Shown: positions 1-10,949 of the stretch, piece by piece
Numbering within the stretch: position 1 is the stretch's first letter
Layout: every line of letters begins with the position of its first letter
Assembly (NCBI GenBank): GCA_022835595.1
Contig: BQUP01000001.1
Coordinates: forward strand, 2,418,001 to 2,482,000
From: Cystobasidium ongulense
Taxonomy: Eukaryota; Basidiomycota; Cystobasidiomycetes; Cystobasidiales; Cystobasidiaceae
Length of the DNA stretch: 64,000 nucleotides
Reading direction: 5' to 3'
Program-made: the position numbers and the translations under genes
The notes under the pieces: model-generated
Told to the model about the DNA's origin: nothing
Databases searched by the model: none
What the model saw: only the letters and a program-made list of their open reading frames with translations

Positions 1-1719
1 TAGCTGTTACCAGCGGATAGCTACCAAAAGTTTCGGGTCAGCTGCGAGGAAAGCATGTCACTGATTGAGGAATGCTTACAATACTGGTCAAGATGAGAGC
101 GTTGACGACATCTGGGAAAACAGTAATTCCCAGGCGGCGCATCTAATGGTATTGACGAATATTCAGCAATTATCGGAAACTGGAAAGCCAAGAGCCACTA
201 ACGCTAAGGACGTATGGTGAATTGGCGGCAGAGGGTCCGAGCGCTCCGATTAGACTGTACGGTAAATGCAAAACGTCAGCTACGTCTTGCTAGCAGTCTG
301 ACTTTCCTGCAGCTCACTCTTCAGCTGTGTATGGGCAAACTATACCAACGGAAAGAGCGCCGATGATGAAAAAGAACACCAAGCGGTAGATGATGGAAAT
401 AAACGCTTTTGGCATGGTCTTTCTGGGATTGGAAGCCTCTCCTGCGACCTATATACATAGCAAAGGGTCACTACATATTCTCATTAGACAGCCGACTGTG
501 ACAGGGCTTACCATTGAGATATACTCAGGTCCAGCAATGACGAAAGCTGCACCGATAACGCAAGCGAGGAACCCTTGGAAGCGACCAGTGGCGCCAGTAC
601 CGATGTACTCGTTCATTAAGCCGGGATCCTGTACATATTTGTCAATTGCGAAGCATCTCGGATAATTGAAGATGCACTCACCCTCCAGTATCTGAAGCCA
701 TATCTGTCTCCCTGTGGGTTTCCTCCGAGCATCTATGCGCAAAGGTACAACCTTTAGCTACAGGTGGACGAATATTAGTTTTGCAAACGCTGCCTCGACT
801 TACACTGATGATGGTATAGAATAGAAGGGCGAAAATGAGACCAACTTTGCCCAGAGCAAGCCAGAACTCTGTCTCGCCGAAGAAACTGACGCTCCAGATG
901 TTGAGCAACAGGTAAAGGACGATGAGTACCGAGATGAATACAGCAGGGTGAATGGAGTCATCCCAGTATCTGATAACGGTATTGAAGATGTTGATCTCAA
1001 AGCATACCAGAGCGGCCTGGCTGAAGGCGTCTAATAAGCATTATTACTTGTCAGCGCGGGATAGCGGCGGGTCCTTGAACCATACAAGATAACTTACAAT
1101 TGTACCCCGCAGCCATACCATACGACTCATCTACGAATCGACCAGCAAACCTAATGAATGAACCATCGAGGGGAAGTAGAGTGACCATTTCTGCCTGGCA
1201 AAGCGCTGTGGCGTAAATGACACTGGCCCAGACGGTATAACCGAGAACGAGATTGAGAGGTCCACCATCTCTGAGATTTCCTCCAATACCAACGAAGAGA
1301 GCGGCACCTGTTTGTTTGCAAGCACGAGAAGTATTAGTACAGTTGATGTACCTCAGTCTGCAGGACTACGCAGTGCCTGGAGAACGCCGGCCCCTATTTT
1401 GGACGTGCTTCATGCGTAGCTCCGCCCTCCACTATTTTTTCCCTCATCGCGCACAGTGCCCGCAGAAGATGGAGAGCGTGGAGGCAATAGCAGTCGCGAG
1501 CTTCGCAGCTATGTACGTCTACAACCACTTACCGATAGTGCCTGCAATAGCCAAAAGCTGGATCTGCCGAGCTGAGAGTCTTCTGTGGTTGTGCATATGC
1601 TCGACCATCGTCATTTCGCTGGGCTCGTCGGCCACTCTGACCCCATCAGTCTTCTTTTCTGGGTCGACTACACCCGCCAAGGGGTCATCTTTGAGGATTG
1701 CATTATGACGGAACTTCAT
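1..1719 (-). CDS. Dicarboxylic amino acid permease (partial, 3' end beyond the left edge)
   Basis: Membrane transporter of the fungal YAT/AAT amino-acid permease family, closest in pattern to DIP5-like permeases. I chose the ATG at 1719 (MKFRHNAILKDD) because the upstream in-frame ATG adds an untypical leader. The cytosolic N-terminus runs into RRLSARQIQLLAIAGTIG (TM1 start); an intron follows and the next exon begins GAALFVGIGGNLRDGGPLN near 1309. Further exons give FQGFLACVIGAAFVIAGPEY near 560 (the conserved GPEY stretch), YRLVFFFIIGALSVGIVCPY near 370, GALGPSAANSPYV near 230 and MRRLGITVFPDVVNALILTS near 120; the last readable residues are SAGNSY, a family signature. At least five introns. 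Direct evidence is the spliced protein pattern; substrate is inferred from family only. Confidence 0.85.
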
Positions 1720-2996
1720 ATTGACAACGTGCCTCCAGCTTGCTTTGATGCCGTTCGCAGAGGTCGAGGAAGGAAGCTTGCGGGACCAGGCTTCACCAAG
1801 GTGCACGTGAACCGAAAGTTTGGAAGAGCCGAGTCTTGAAGAAGCTTGCGTGAGGTTTGGTAGCAATTCAAGTCAGACAGGAAAAAGTGTCCACCTGCAC
1901 ACTACTTGGAATCGCAAAGTGAAGGCAAGAGCCGAGTAGGGCAGCGCGGACTTGCAAGAAGTCTCCAACCGTAGCCTGGCTAAAATGTCATGGTGATCAA
2001 AGCGAGGCTTCCCGCCTTTCCAGACAGGTTGAGCGATCCAGGGAAAAGGCCCATGCTACGGAGTCGATAACTGTCCTTCAGGCCGTAAAACACCACCATA
2101 GCACACTTGTGTCAAGGCCTCTGGTGCCTTTATTGGGTATATAATCCTGCATAGCTGTCCGAATCGTTCCAAATGGATATCGCGCGTGTATTCGGACACA
2201 GCTTTGCGATCGAGAGCCAAGAGGAAGTCTAGAAGAGGGCATAGGGTAGATCGACATGCTGCCATAAACCTTCGGCTTTGGGAGCTGTGTACAAGTATTG
2301 CTTTCCTCTGCAGATGAGAGATTGGTGTGTTGACACGAGCGTGATAGTGAAAGCGTGTGTCGGCAGAAGTCCGTCTACTGAGATAGCACACCCTACAGCG
2401 TTTGAACTGGTGGACTAGCGATAATTGAGACACCCCCACGGGCTGATATAAAAGATGTGCGGTATTGGAAATTGGCTTGGCATTTTTCGCCCCCGTAGGT
2501 GTGGGTTCTGGTGATTCTGGAACTCGAAGGGCGTATACGTAAGTTTGCGATCGACACGCTTTCAGGGCACGATCATGAGGGACATGCAGCCATGCAGATA
2601 AGTTTCCAGAACTGCCTGGTTGTTCACGCCGTAGCTGCCGAAATTGCTCTTCATGCCGGGAACTTGAAGATACACTGTTGAGTTTCGGGATGGTAGTCGA
2701 TTGCCCATGCTCGTGTCAGTCCGCTATCAATGCTGATCTCCGCGTATACAGCTATCGAACAAGCCTGAATTTGCCTGCTCCTTCCTTCTGTTCAGTCAGA
2801 GTGACTGTTTTCTTCGAGATACGCTACAGTGTTGTAGTTTGCCAACGACTTATCCTACGGAAGGATCGCCTTAAGCTTAGGTGTCATTACTGCATAAATC
2901 ACGATACAATTTGACGTACGGAGTACAGGCCAGAGTCATATGGCCGTAAAGGCAGTGAAGTAGCGACCCTGACTTGGACGCCAGGTCTGACCCGAA
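1720..2996. other. Intergenic region, no supported gene
   Basis: About 1.3 kb between two minus-strand genes. It should hold the promoter of the permease and the 3' flank of AAR2. The longest reading frame, about 127 codons on the minus strand at 2056-2439, has no recognisable motif, is cysteine- and arginine-rich and lacks flanking splice structure I can defend. I see no repeat or RNA gene. Confidence 0.5.
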
Positions 2997-4921
2997 TCAA
3001 AGTTCGACTACAACAGGTGCATCATCGCCTTCCTCCCTATATTCATCATCCTCATCAGCTTCAGCGAGTAGATTATATTCGATTCTACCCTTTTGCTGTC
3101 TTAGGAGAGTCACATCATCCGGTTCCAAGCGTCCGAAAAGCCAACCAAATCTGTTTTCTGAAGTTATTCTTAAGCGTTCCCACGCTTCACATAGCTTCTT
3201 GAATTGTATAGACAGATTATTGTCTTCATCACTTGATTGACTGATTGTAATTTGAGCTGTCGTCCGACCCGTCTGAGTAGATTCAGGGAAATAATGCCGA
3301 TAAGCTGCTCGCAGCGATATTCGTAAATTTGCTACTTCTTCCTGAATAAAGCCATCCAAGCCTGGTAAGTCTTGCTCGAAGAATTCCGCTCGTAAGTGTT
3401 CGATATGAGGTAAGAGGACTTCGTCCAGTAAACTGACGTATAAGGGTATCGAGCGAACGGGTGGTAATCCATTAGAAGATGGTAAAAAGACGGATATCGA
3501 GCGTGAAAAGAGTGAAAGAAGGGATTTGTACGAATCGAGAGCTGAGAAATTGTGCAGTTGCGTAAAGATAACGAATGCAAGCTGCATTTGTGCGAGGAGC
3601 TCGTCCTCGGCTATAAAGCAGCGCAAAGGAAGAAGCAGAAGTAAGAGATCAGTTCATGATACCATAGGGTGAATTATTAGTATCAGGCGACCCCGACTCA
3701 CAGCCACCTGTTTGCGTATCCACAACGTGTTTGAGTAGCTGGATAGAACACGCAGTAAACAAATCAGTCTCTTCGAGCAATGTGATTTGGATCTGACGGT
3801 AGGAAAAAAGTGACCCACCCATGATTTATCTCTGCTATTCCTGGTAATTTCTTCTCCGAGAGCACCAATTCTCCAGCTTCTCTTGAGGTTAAAATTCGCG
3901 AATCTCATACATCTTTCTTTCCCTTTCTTGACATCTTCTTGCCAACCATCTTCTGTACCCTGGTTTTTTTCTGGCCAATTACTTCTATCCATTTCATCTA
4001 GCTCATTAACTTGTCTTTCTTTACCCCATTGACTTTGTGGTTTTTCTAAATTAGACGATGAAGATGATGAAGGAATACCCTCAAATTCATCTGCTAGACT
4101 TGACATTAGACTGTCACATCTACTATCTCCATTTCCATCATTTCCCAACACTGTAGTCAATGTACCTGATGAAATTAATGAAGTTAAGCGCTTCCATTCA
4201 GCTTGTTTCTCGAATGGGTAGGGTGCGAGTTTAGGGTCTAATGTCTTCAAATAGTCTTGAGAGATGATTGTCCCTTCTATCCCAGATGTTGATGCTGTAT
4301 TGAGTGCCACACTTGACCCAGTAGATGATTTGAACCTTTTGACGACTGCATAATCGGCACCTTGCATTTCGTCAACAGCACCCTCTTCAAGCGTTTCTTC
4401 CTGACCTTCATGAACAACCTCATCACCACTATCATATCTCCTGACTATGATTTCCTTGGGTTTAGAAAACCTGAATAGACCATGTCGAATTGTTATACCC
4501 TCTCCGAATGGAGTAGCTGATGACGAAGCCGGTAATCCTTCTGATTCTAGTGCTGCGGTGGATGGAGGTGCGGAGTAGACGAAGAGGTGGAAACCAGGGG
4601 GCAGGAATTTGATGCCCTATATACGAAAAGTGTACGCAATTGTTTTTTTGACAAATGGGCATTGAAGACGTACAGTTCAAGAAAAGTGGCGAAAATGTAA
4701 GTCAGTACTGGTGTTCAGGTTCTCGCGTTTACCCAAGCAGAGTAGCCAGTACGTCTCAAACTGTCGAATGAGAAAGTTAAGAGAAGAGGACATACAGCAA
4801 AACTATTCGCTTTAACAGCCCAAAGTGAACCATCGACTCCGAATTCTGTTCCTTTTTTATCAAGTGGTAGAATAAAGAACCCTCCAGCTTCGAATAGCCT
4901 TTGTGCTTGGTCTTGTTGCAT
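2997..4921 (-). CDS. AAR2: A1 cistron-splicing factor AAR2
   Basis: AAR2 is an assembly factor of the U5 snRNP; it binds Prp8 in the cytoplasm and is exchanged for Brr2 in the nucleus. The start at 4921 gives MQQDQAQRLFEAGGFFILPL, followed by GTEFGVDGSLWAV, the AAR2 N-terminal beta-domain pattern. After an intron (acceptor just before 4616) the next exon reads GIKFLPPGFHLFVYS, again family-typical. A long, low-complexity serine/glutamate-rich insert lies around 4000-4200. The C-terminal helical repeat domain (2997-3626) contains LLAQMQLAFVIFTQLHNFSA and LDSYKSLLSLFSRS. A small exon near 3660-3800 (IQITLLEETDLFTACSIQLL) joins the two halves. The C-terminus is acidic. Family assignment is strong; exon edges inside 3626-3830 are my model. 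Confidence 0.87.
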
Positions 4922-5851
4922 CTTTTTGGAATTAGTTACAGTTCTTGAATTTTATCGTTTCTTGCTTGTTTGCCCTGATCTACAGCTTTGACGGGTATGT
5001 GTTGAATAGACTTGTTTGCTCGATTGTACTCCCCACCTCAGGCCTAAGGTCAGCTCGTCGTGTTCCAGCCAGCAGGACACGCGAGAGCGCAAATCCAATA
5101 TTCGAAAGTGGCTCTAGTATGCGTGTCTTACAGACCTTGTGAATACTGATTTGTAGTGCGCATGAGAGAGAGAGAGTTACCGAAAGAGAGGTTGGCTTCT
5201 TGGTGGCGATCTTGAAAATAACGTGATCAAGCTGGGTATACACTGAACGACCTATCATACCGTGTAGGAAGTTAGCGGCAAGAGATGGAATAAGCTTGAA
5301 TGAGCTGCTCTATCGCCAAGTCTGAGTAAGAAACCTGAAGGCTAGTATTTCCCCAAGAGTGCTAATTAGACAGAGAGAACGCTTTGCGGTAATGCAGCCG
5401 TCTTGATTTACGGCTAGCCATTAGCAGCCGAGTCTCTAGTCAGATAAAGCACCAAAGAGTGCAAGCAGGACACCCAGAGCTACATAGAAGGTGCAATGAT
5501 TCAAGGCATGAAAACCTTCAATCAGCCTCCAGGCACCAGGATAATATCTAAACCTAGAACAGCATCACATTGCATGTAAAGAAAAAAAGGGACAAGGGGT
5601 TGTGTATAGAAAGAGAAAAGTAGGTACGTAACACCCTTCTATACAAGAGAGAGAGAGAGAGTTCCAAAGGAAGAAAGATTTGACGAGTAACAAAGAAAGA
5701 GGTCAAGAGCCCAAGATAATTCCCGAGGGTTTCAATTTCCCCACTTTCCGAATCTCTCTTCGTTCCTTCCCCCTGTTCTCAATTGAAACGTGTCATTCTT
5801 TCTTTGGTGAGCAGTAAAGTAGCGAGATCCTGCGTTTTTGTTTGCCCCAAT
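4922..5851. other. Intergenic region with a short GA microsatellite
   Basis: Lies between the AAR2 start and the RPS29 stop. A (GA)n tract of about 16-18 bases sits at 5647-5664 and a shorter one at 5166-5175. A 92-codon minus-strand frame at 4980-5258 starts with an ATG but matches nothing I know, so I do not call it. No RNA gene seen. Confidence 0.5.
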
Positions 5852-6979
5852 TTATCGCTGCTTGGTGAATCCGACTAGGTGGTGGATTTCACGGAAGCCT
5901 GTTTTACAGGGAAAAAGCGGGAGAGAAACGAATCAGCATTTGGTCTCACGCTTACGCTGGCTTGACTGTCGTCTGTCAGGATCTGTGCTGCTGCTGTGCT
6001 ATCACTGTGTGTCCGCTGCTGCTTTGTCGTCGACTGATGTCATGTTGGGATGCCATCTTCGTATCATTAACTAGCCTGGCAAACTTGCGGTATTCCTCCT
6101 ACAACGCCCTTCATGAATTTTGCGAGGTTTATTTGACGTGCTGCCTCTTGCATCGAGGTAGTCGGTCGGTATCAATGGCCCGCGTATCGTGTGTGTATTC
6201 CTGAGTGCAGCAGCAGTGGAAGGCGGGTGTCGGATTGGCACAGCCGTGCGTCGCTGTTACTTCGAGCAGCGCTGCTGTCCATACGCGTTCATTGACGCTA
6301 TGCCTTCCAAGCACAGGTAGACCTTCTCATTTTGCATCGGACTGCGCTCCACACCTTCAGAAGTATCCACTCTCCTGGGAGCTCGCCTGAGGGTATTCAG
6401 AAACCACCTGCAGTATTGCATCTTGAAGCGCGAACGACAATGTCTTCGTATAGACCCTCGCTCTCATCACCCCAATTTCTCCATCCTTCTCGATCCTAGC
6501 AGCAGCAGCTCGCACCCAGCGGCCTCCAGATAGACAGCACTCAAACAGCAAACAAGCGGAGAAATAAAAGTGGACTAACATTGACGGCAGACGTTGATTC
6601 CGTACTGTTTGTGAGAAATGAGGGGATAGAGTCAGCAAGAGCGACTTGTCGTGATTCATCGCCATTCGTTTGGGAGGCTCACCTTGCGGACTAGACCGGC
6701 CTGGTGGTGGCATCTTCGGCTGTGAATACGAAGGAGGAGGTGCACAATGTCAGTTATGACTCCCCTCTGCTCCCATCTTGCTCTCCGCCTTGCAGGCGTG
6801 CCCCATCTCGATCCATCATGCAATTGTCACTAACCATTGTCTCGAGCCTTTGCCGTAGGTCTTGGGTCTGCTGTTCCATACGTTCTCGTGGCCCTGTGAG
6901 ACACGACGCAAGAGTGTGCATGTCAGTAGGCTGTTGTCCCTCTCCCTGCCCCTCCAGTCTGAATAGATTGATGTACCAT
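5852..6979 (-). CDS. RPS29: 40S ribosomal protein S29 (uS14), five coding exons
   Basis: Zinc-binding protein of the small ribosomal subunit head. Invisible as a single frame; it appears only after splicing five exons: 6979-6977 (just the ATG), 6893-6835, 6719-6683, 6604-6580 and 5898-5852. Total 171 bases, 56 residues, exactly the family length. The protein reads GHENVWNSRPKTYGKG, then CRRC and CRQC, the two zinc-ligand pairs, with AGLVRKYGINV between them, and ends FREIHHLVGFTKQR. The second Cys pair is completed across the last intron (T|GC). That intron is 681 bases, far longer than the others. Every junction is GT-AG. The gene is divergent from RPS16, about 580 bases apart. The C-terminal HHL is unusual; the rest is typical. 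The complete length and both Cys pairs make the call firm. Confidence 0.93.
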
Positions 6980-7559
6980 GATTGCTGTCGGTTATGGATG
7001 AATTGCTTCGACGAGGGCGGGTTGGCTGGGAACAAAGAACACGGCGTGAGTAAGCTATCACTCTACTCGTATACTATGCAATGCTGCTGCCCACCTCGAT
7101 GAAGTGCGTGAGGGCGTGTGTTGGGCGGATGCTGGTGGTCGGTCGTCGGTGGTCGTCGTCGGCCTCGTCGTCGTCGATTGCCTTTCTGCCTCTGCCCGCC
7201 CAAATTGCCCTTGCCTGCCAATGGCTGTGGGAATTCGCCCCTTCTCGCCTCGAGGCTGCACTTCTCGCGCGTCCCTCTGTTTTGCCACTCTGCTCTGGCG
7301 GGGGGAGAGGGAGGGAGAATAGGGGCAGCGGCGAGGAAGGCTCATGAAACGGAAGGAATTCGAGACTCGCCCAAGTTTGAGCCTCTGCAGTGGTGGCGTA
7401 GCATGCGGGTGATCGAACTTTTGGCGGGCAGGGCAAAGGCCAGCGAAAACAGGGCGGGCAGAGAAAGGTGAGAGGCCATCGAGGACAGCGAGGACCCAGC
7501 AGGCGAGCCATCGAGTGGAGTCACCCCGTTCCAATTCCTCAAGCAACCAATCCCTCATC
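6980..7559. promoter_or_regulatory. Shared divergent promoter region of RPS29 and RPS16
   Basis: 580 bases between two divergent ribosomal protein start codons. It contains a CGT/GTC-rich stretch around 7136-7180 and a purine-rich GGGGGAGAGGGAGGGAG stretch at 7301-7317. Several long frames cross it on both strands but they are explained by low stop density in GC-rich DNA. Placement as a bidirectional promoter is inferred from gene geometry; I cannot identify a specific ribosomal-protein promoter element. Confidence 0.55.
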
Positions 7560-8662
7560 ATGTCGTCCAAGACTCAGAGCGTACAGACATTCGGCAAGAA
7601 GAAGGTGCGTTTGTTTCCCTCGTGGGCGTGGGTCTGTTGCTGCAGTATCCTGATGTGAATTGCTTGCTGTCCACAGAGTGAGTTTGATCAATTCGATATT
7701 CATGCATGCATGCGTGTGGTGGTGGTGGGGGAAGGAGACAAGCAAGAGCAAGAGATGGACAGCTGCCACACGCACGCAGCATAGGATAGTTAGTTACAGC
7801 CAATATTGATGCAATCTCCTTGCGACCTGCAGCGGCCACCGCCGTCGCTCTCTGCAAGCAGGGCAAAGGTGTCCTACGAGTCAACGGACAGCCAATTGGC
7901 CTGACAGAGCCAAGAATTCTCGCTTTCAAGGTCTACGAGCCAGTGCGTGCTTTGCTTTGAACCCGGTATCTCCAGTGCAAGGCTCATTCGCGTCGTTCTT
8001 GTCTCGCAGGTCCTCGTCCTCAAGCCAGCAGCTTTCGCCAACGTTGATATCAGAGTCAGAGTCTCGGGTGGTGGTCACGCTTCCCAAGTTTACGCTATCC
8101 GTCAAGCAATTGGTAAAGCTATCGTCGCTTACACCGCAAAGTACGAAGATGCCGCTCAAGCTCTAGACTTGAAAAAGGCCCTAGTCGCATACGACAGAAC
8201 CCTGCTCGTCGCTGACCCAAGACGATGCGAGCCAAAGAAGTTCGGTGGTCCAGGTCAGTTATTATACGAGGCAGTGGACGAGGTAGCTCGAGACAGCGTT
8301 AGCTGTCGAGGCTATCGAGTGCTGCCGAGTCGGCCGACCAGCTATACGTGTAGGCCAATTGCTGATGATTTGCCTTTTTTACAATTACAATCAACACCGT
8401 CTACACTACAATGCATACGACGACAACGAACACTCTCTTACGTCCACCGTCATGCTCGCTGTCTCGCAAACGGATCAAATTTTCAAAAATGCCCTCCTTC
8501 GCCGTTTTTTCGATGTATTACGCCTACACTACAACAACACAACAACAACATCTTCTTATCATCAACAGGTGCCCGCGCAAGATATCAAAAATCTTATCGG
8601 TTCGCGAATACCTCTGCCAAAATATGGAAACTCACTAACAATCATTTCCACTTCACAGTTAA
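7560..8662 (+). CDS. RPS16: 40S ribosomal protein S16 (uS9), six exons including a predicted 1-nt exon
   Basis: Small-subunit protein whose C-terminal tail contacts P-site tRNA. Exons: 7560-7604, 7677 (one base), 7833-7942, 8010-8253, 8569-8599 and 8659-8662; sum 435 bases, 144 residues, the normal length. The protein starts [15 protein letters not shown], then [13 protein letters not shown], and contains [19 protein letters not shown] and [13 protein letters not shown], and ends [11 protein letters not shown], all uS9 hallmarks. The invariant C-terminal Arg codon and the stop are split by the last intron: CG before 8600 and TTAA after 8658. Without the single A at 7677 exon 1 and exon 3 are out of frame and the conserved Thr/Ser after KKK is missing. 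The branch site CACTAAC is visible in the last intron. Family call is certain; the one-base exon is inference. Confidence 0.95.
7605..7832 (+). other. Two RPS16 introns flanking a predicted one-nucleotide exon (A at 7677)
   Basis: The first intron would be 7605-7676 (GTGCGT to CCACAG), the second 7678-7832 (GTGAGT to CTGCAG), leaving only the A at 7677 as exon. The A supplies the first base of an ACG Thr codon finished by CG at 7833-7834. Donor and acceptor on either side of the A are both near-consensus. An assembly error in exon 1 is the main alternative. Confidence 0.6.
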
Positions 8663-8952
8663 ATCGAGTGGCTGTCATACCCTCGACTTTGCGATTGGCT
8701 CGCTACTGCATGGCTTGGATACAAGTAACAAGCGTTGTCTCCACTTGTTCTTTCTGGTTCATGCAATACAGCCTCTACTAGTTTCTGTCATTGCTTCATC
8801 GCTTTTCAACATTAACACTGCCTTAATGAAGCATGACAGCCAAGCGAATATCGGTTGACTTACTTGTACGGAGGGTACAAGCCCCCGGCTCAGCGTCATC
8901 AATCGACCCGTCCCAGGCCCATCTTGCGCTGAGTACCGCTGCAGAGCAAATG
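8568..8952 (+). repeat. Inverted duplication arm A: last exons of RPS16 and downstream DNA
   Basis: This segment starts at the first base(s) of RPS16 exon 5 and runs about 290 bases past the stop. It recurs in inverted orientation at 11384-11753. In the parts I compared by eye (about 310 bases) only nine bases differ, about 97% identity. The duplicated stretch keeps the last intron, so it is a genomic DNA duplication, not a retrocopy. Confidence 0.9.
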
Positions 8953-9741
8953 TTTGAAATGTTTGAGGTATGCCTATATATTGATTGCATTGATTAAATC
9001 CACGCCATTTCCGTCACTGACTTTCCTTGAGTATGACCGCAAGCAAAGAGCAAAGTAGACTGATTTTCTCCGAGTCTTCTTTATACGTAACAGATACTTC
9101 CCTTCCCTCTCTGGACGTTCTCCTTCCCCTTCTATTCGTATACTAGTCAAGAAGGGAAGCGGATATGCGTATCCACCAAGTACCACCATCCTTAAATGAC
9201 TGAATGATCCAAAGAAGGGCATAGAAGGATCTACTGACGTATTCCTCCTTCCATGCTTCCATGTTTAGTAATGACCATGACGACCTTCCAAAAATCTATG
9301 ATATGTGCTTTCTTCCACATTGGGGCTATAAAAGACGGCGCTCATTTCGGATTCATCTCTTGGTTCCGTAACTAATTTTCCTAATTATACTCTTCCCCAG
9401 GTCAAGTTTTATAACTATCTTAACCCTCATCTATCTAACATAATGGATTTGATGCCCTACATTCCACCCTTAACGATAATGGAAAAAAAGGCCACTCACT
9501 ACTCCACGAGCACTCAGAGGCTCACAACATCGATGATTTGACTACGAGACCGTTTTACATAACATAACAAAAGTGCAGCACTTTGAATCGCATATACCAG
9601 AGCAACAGCAAGCAAAACTAGGTTCTCTTCCCTGCGGCGTTACAATAACGCACTAGGATACCTCTCCCAATTAAGAGTCTTGAACCAGCAATTTAATAGT
9701 TTGGAAGCATCCCACCCATCGTGGCTTTCAAGTCTTCGACC
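8953..9741. other. Intergenic region, no supported gene
   Basis: Between the end of repeat arm A and the coiled-coil gene. AT-richer than its surroundings, with no frame or RNA gene I can support. Confidence 0.5.
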
Positions 9742-10739
9742 ATGGATCCACGTGAGGCAACTAGCCAGCGCTTTGAGTGCCGATTTGACAGTTCTACGTT
9801 CGTCGCTGCAACAACCCCAAACATGGATCTCGACGACGCGATACCGGGAGACTCACCACCAGAAGTAGGCACGACTGGGGAGCCGCAGCACCATCAGTGC
9901 AAGGAGAGCGTCTCAATGGCCGTGCCATCTCCTGGCACCTGCCAGAGATACGCAGCGGCGTACCTGGGTAAGTCCACGCCCTGTAATACTGGTCACGGCC
10001 AGGACGACGTATAGACTAACATTGAATCGACTACGACAAAGCTTCTTGTGAGGTTATAGCTAGACAGCAGCTACAGCAGACGACAGCACAAGACGAGGGT
10101 CCGCCGTCAAGCCAAGAGTCACAACTGACTTCCATCAGCCAATTTGACATTCGAACAGGTGGCTCACTCTCCATGTAGATAGGCCTTCTCCCGTAGCTGG
10201 TCGACCCGTACTCGACAAAGACAAACTGGAAAATGCTGATCTCAAGAGCGCATTAGAGCAAGTTCAACAAGCTTATGTACAAGTCAGTCACGAGAACAGG
10301 GAGCTGCACGGGCTTGCGACTCAGCTACAAGAGGAGCATTCGGCGACCATGCAAATTGTAGAAGAGCTGGTAGACGCGGTCGAAAGCAAGGACCAGGGCG
10401 ACTCCGCGGAGGCTCTTGCCAAGGTATAAGCGTGCTCGCAACGGAACAAAGAGGGAGCAAGTCTGATGTGCGATTTCCCGCAGCTGAAGGGCAACGCCTA
10501 TGCATGGAAAGTCGAAGCCGTGCGACAAAGGATGAAAAGGGCAGAGTTGGCGCAAGCACAAACAGTCAGTCGCTACACTCGCAGTGCTAATCCGAATGAG
10601 GCTGTTCATCTGATCTCCCTCTCTATAGCCATCATCCTCTCGTCTGGTGGAGACATCGAAATGCCCATATCCTCCGATGTCGAAAGCTCCCCAGCCCAGC
10701 GCAAGCTTCGCAGGAGCGCACATGCTCAACTCAGTATAA
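9742..10739 (+). CDS. Uncharacterised coiled-coil protein in the inverted-repeat island
   Basis: Not recognised. A consistent five-exon model exists: 9742-9967, 10042-10158, 10197-10423, 10484-10564 and 10629-10739, total 762 bases (253 residues), all GT-AG and in frame. The first ATG after the upstream stop was chosen (MDPREATSQRFECRF). Residues about 1-115 are polar and low in complexity; exon 3 (DKDKLENADLKSALEQVQQA, then ENRELHGLATQLQEEH) and exon 4 (WKVEAVRQRMKRAELAQAQ) are strongly helical with heptad-like spacing, so a coiled coil is likely. The C-terminus is Pro/Ser-rich. Intron 2 is only 38 bases, so that edge is least certain. It lies between the arms of the inverted RPS16 duplication and just upstream of a Copia fossil, so it could be a recently arrived or fast-evolving gene. 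No function can be given. Confidence 0.6.
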
Positions 10740-10949
10740 ACACCTTCTAGAGGGCATACTGGCACAGTTCCAATCTGGTCCTTTGATTCTCGCCGCGCAC
10801 ATCAAGGCAGCTCTATGTTCCCTTCTACGAGGCAAGAGCATTCTCCTAAGGGACCTAGATCGTGAGCAAGGCTGTGTTGGTTCGCAGCATGAATTGCGTA
10901 GTTCGCTGATCCAGTGATCAACAGACTCGAATCGTGATATCCTATTCTT

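Noticed and set aside
2056-2439. 127-codon minus-strand frame
   Set aside because: Arg/Cys-rich, no motif, no splice partners; expected by chance in this composition.
4980-5258. 92-codon minus-strand frame beginning MIGRSVYTQLDH
   Set aside because: No family match, lies in a presumed intergenic region with GA repeats, and possible introns inside it are not convincing.
6397-6470. Box C/D snoRNA candidate in the long RPS29 intron (GTGATGA at 6470-6464 and CTGA at 6400-6397, minus strand)
   Set aside because: The spacing is right, but there is no good terminal stem next to the boxes and I cannot show an rRNA match. Left for a snoRNA covariance search.
7058-7570. Long overlapping frames on both strands in the RPS29-RPS16 spacer
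   Set aside because: GC-rich DNA with few stops; compositions are Arg/Pro/Ser-rich and none fits the splice structure of the two real genes.
8600-8858. C-terminal extension of RPS16 read through its last intron
   Set aside because: Splicing 8600-8658 ends the protein at the universal SYR, so the extension is intron and 3' flank.
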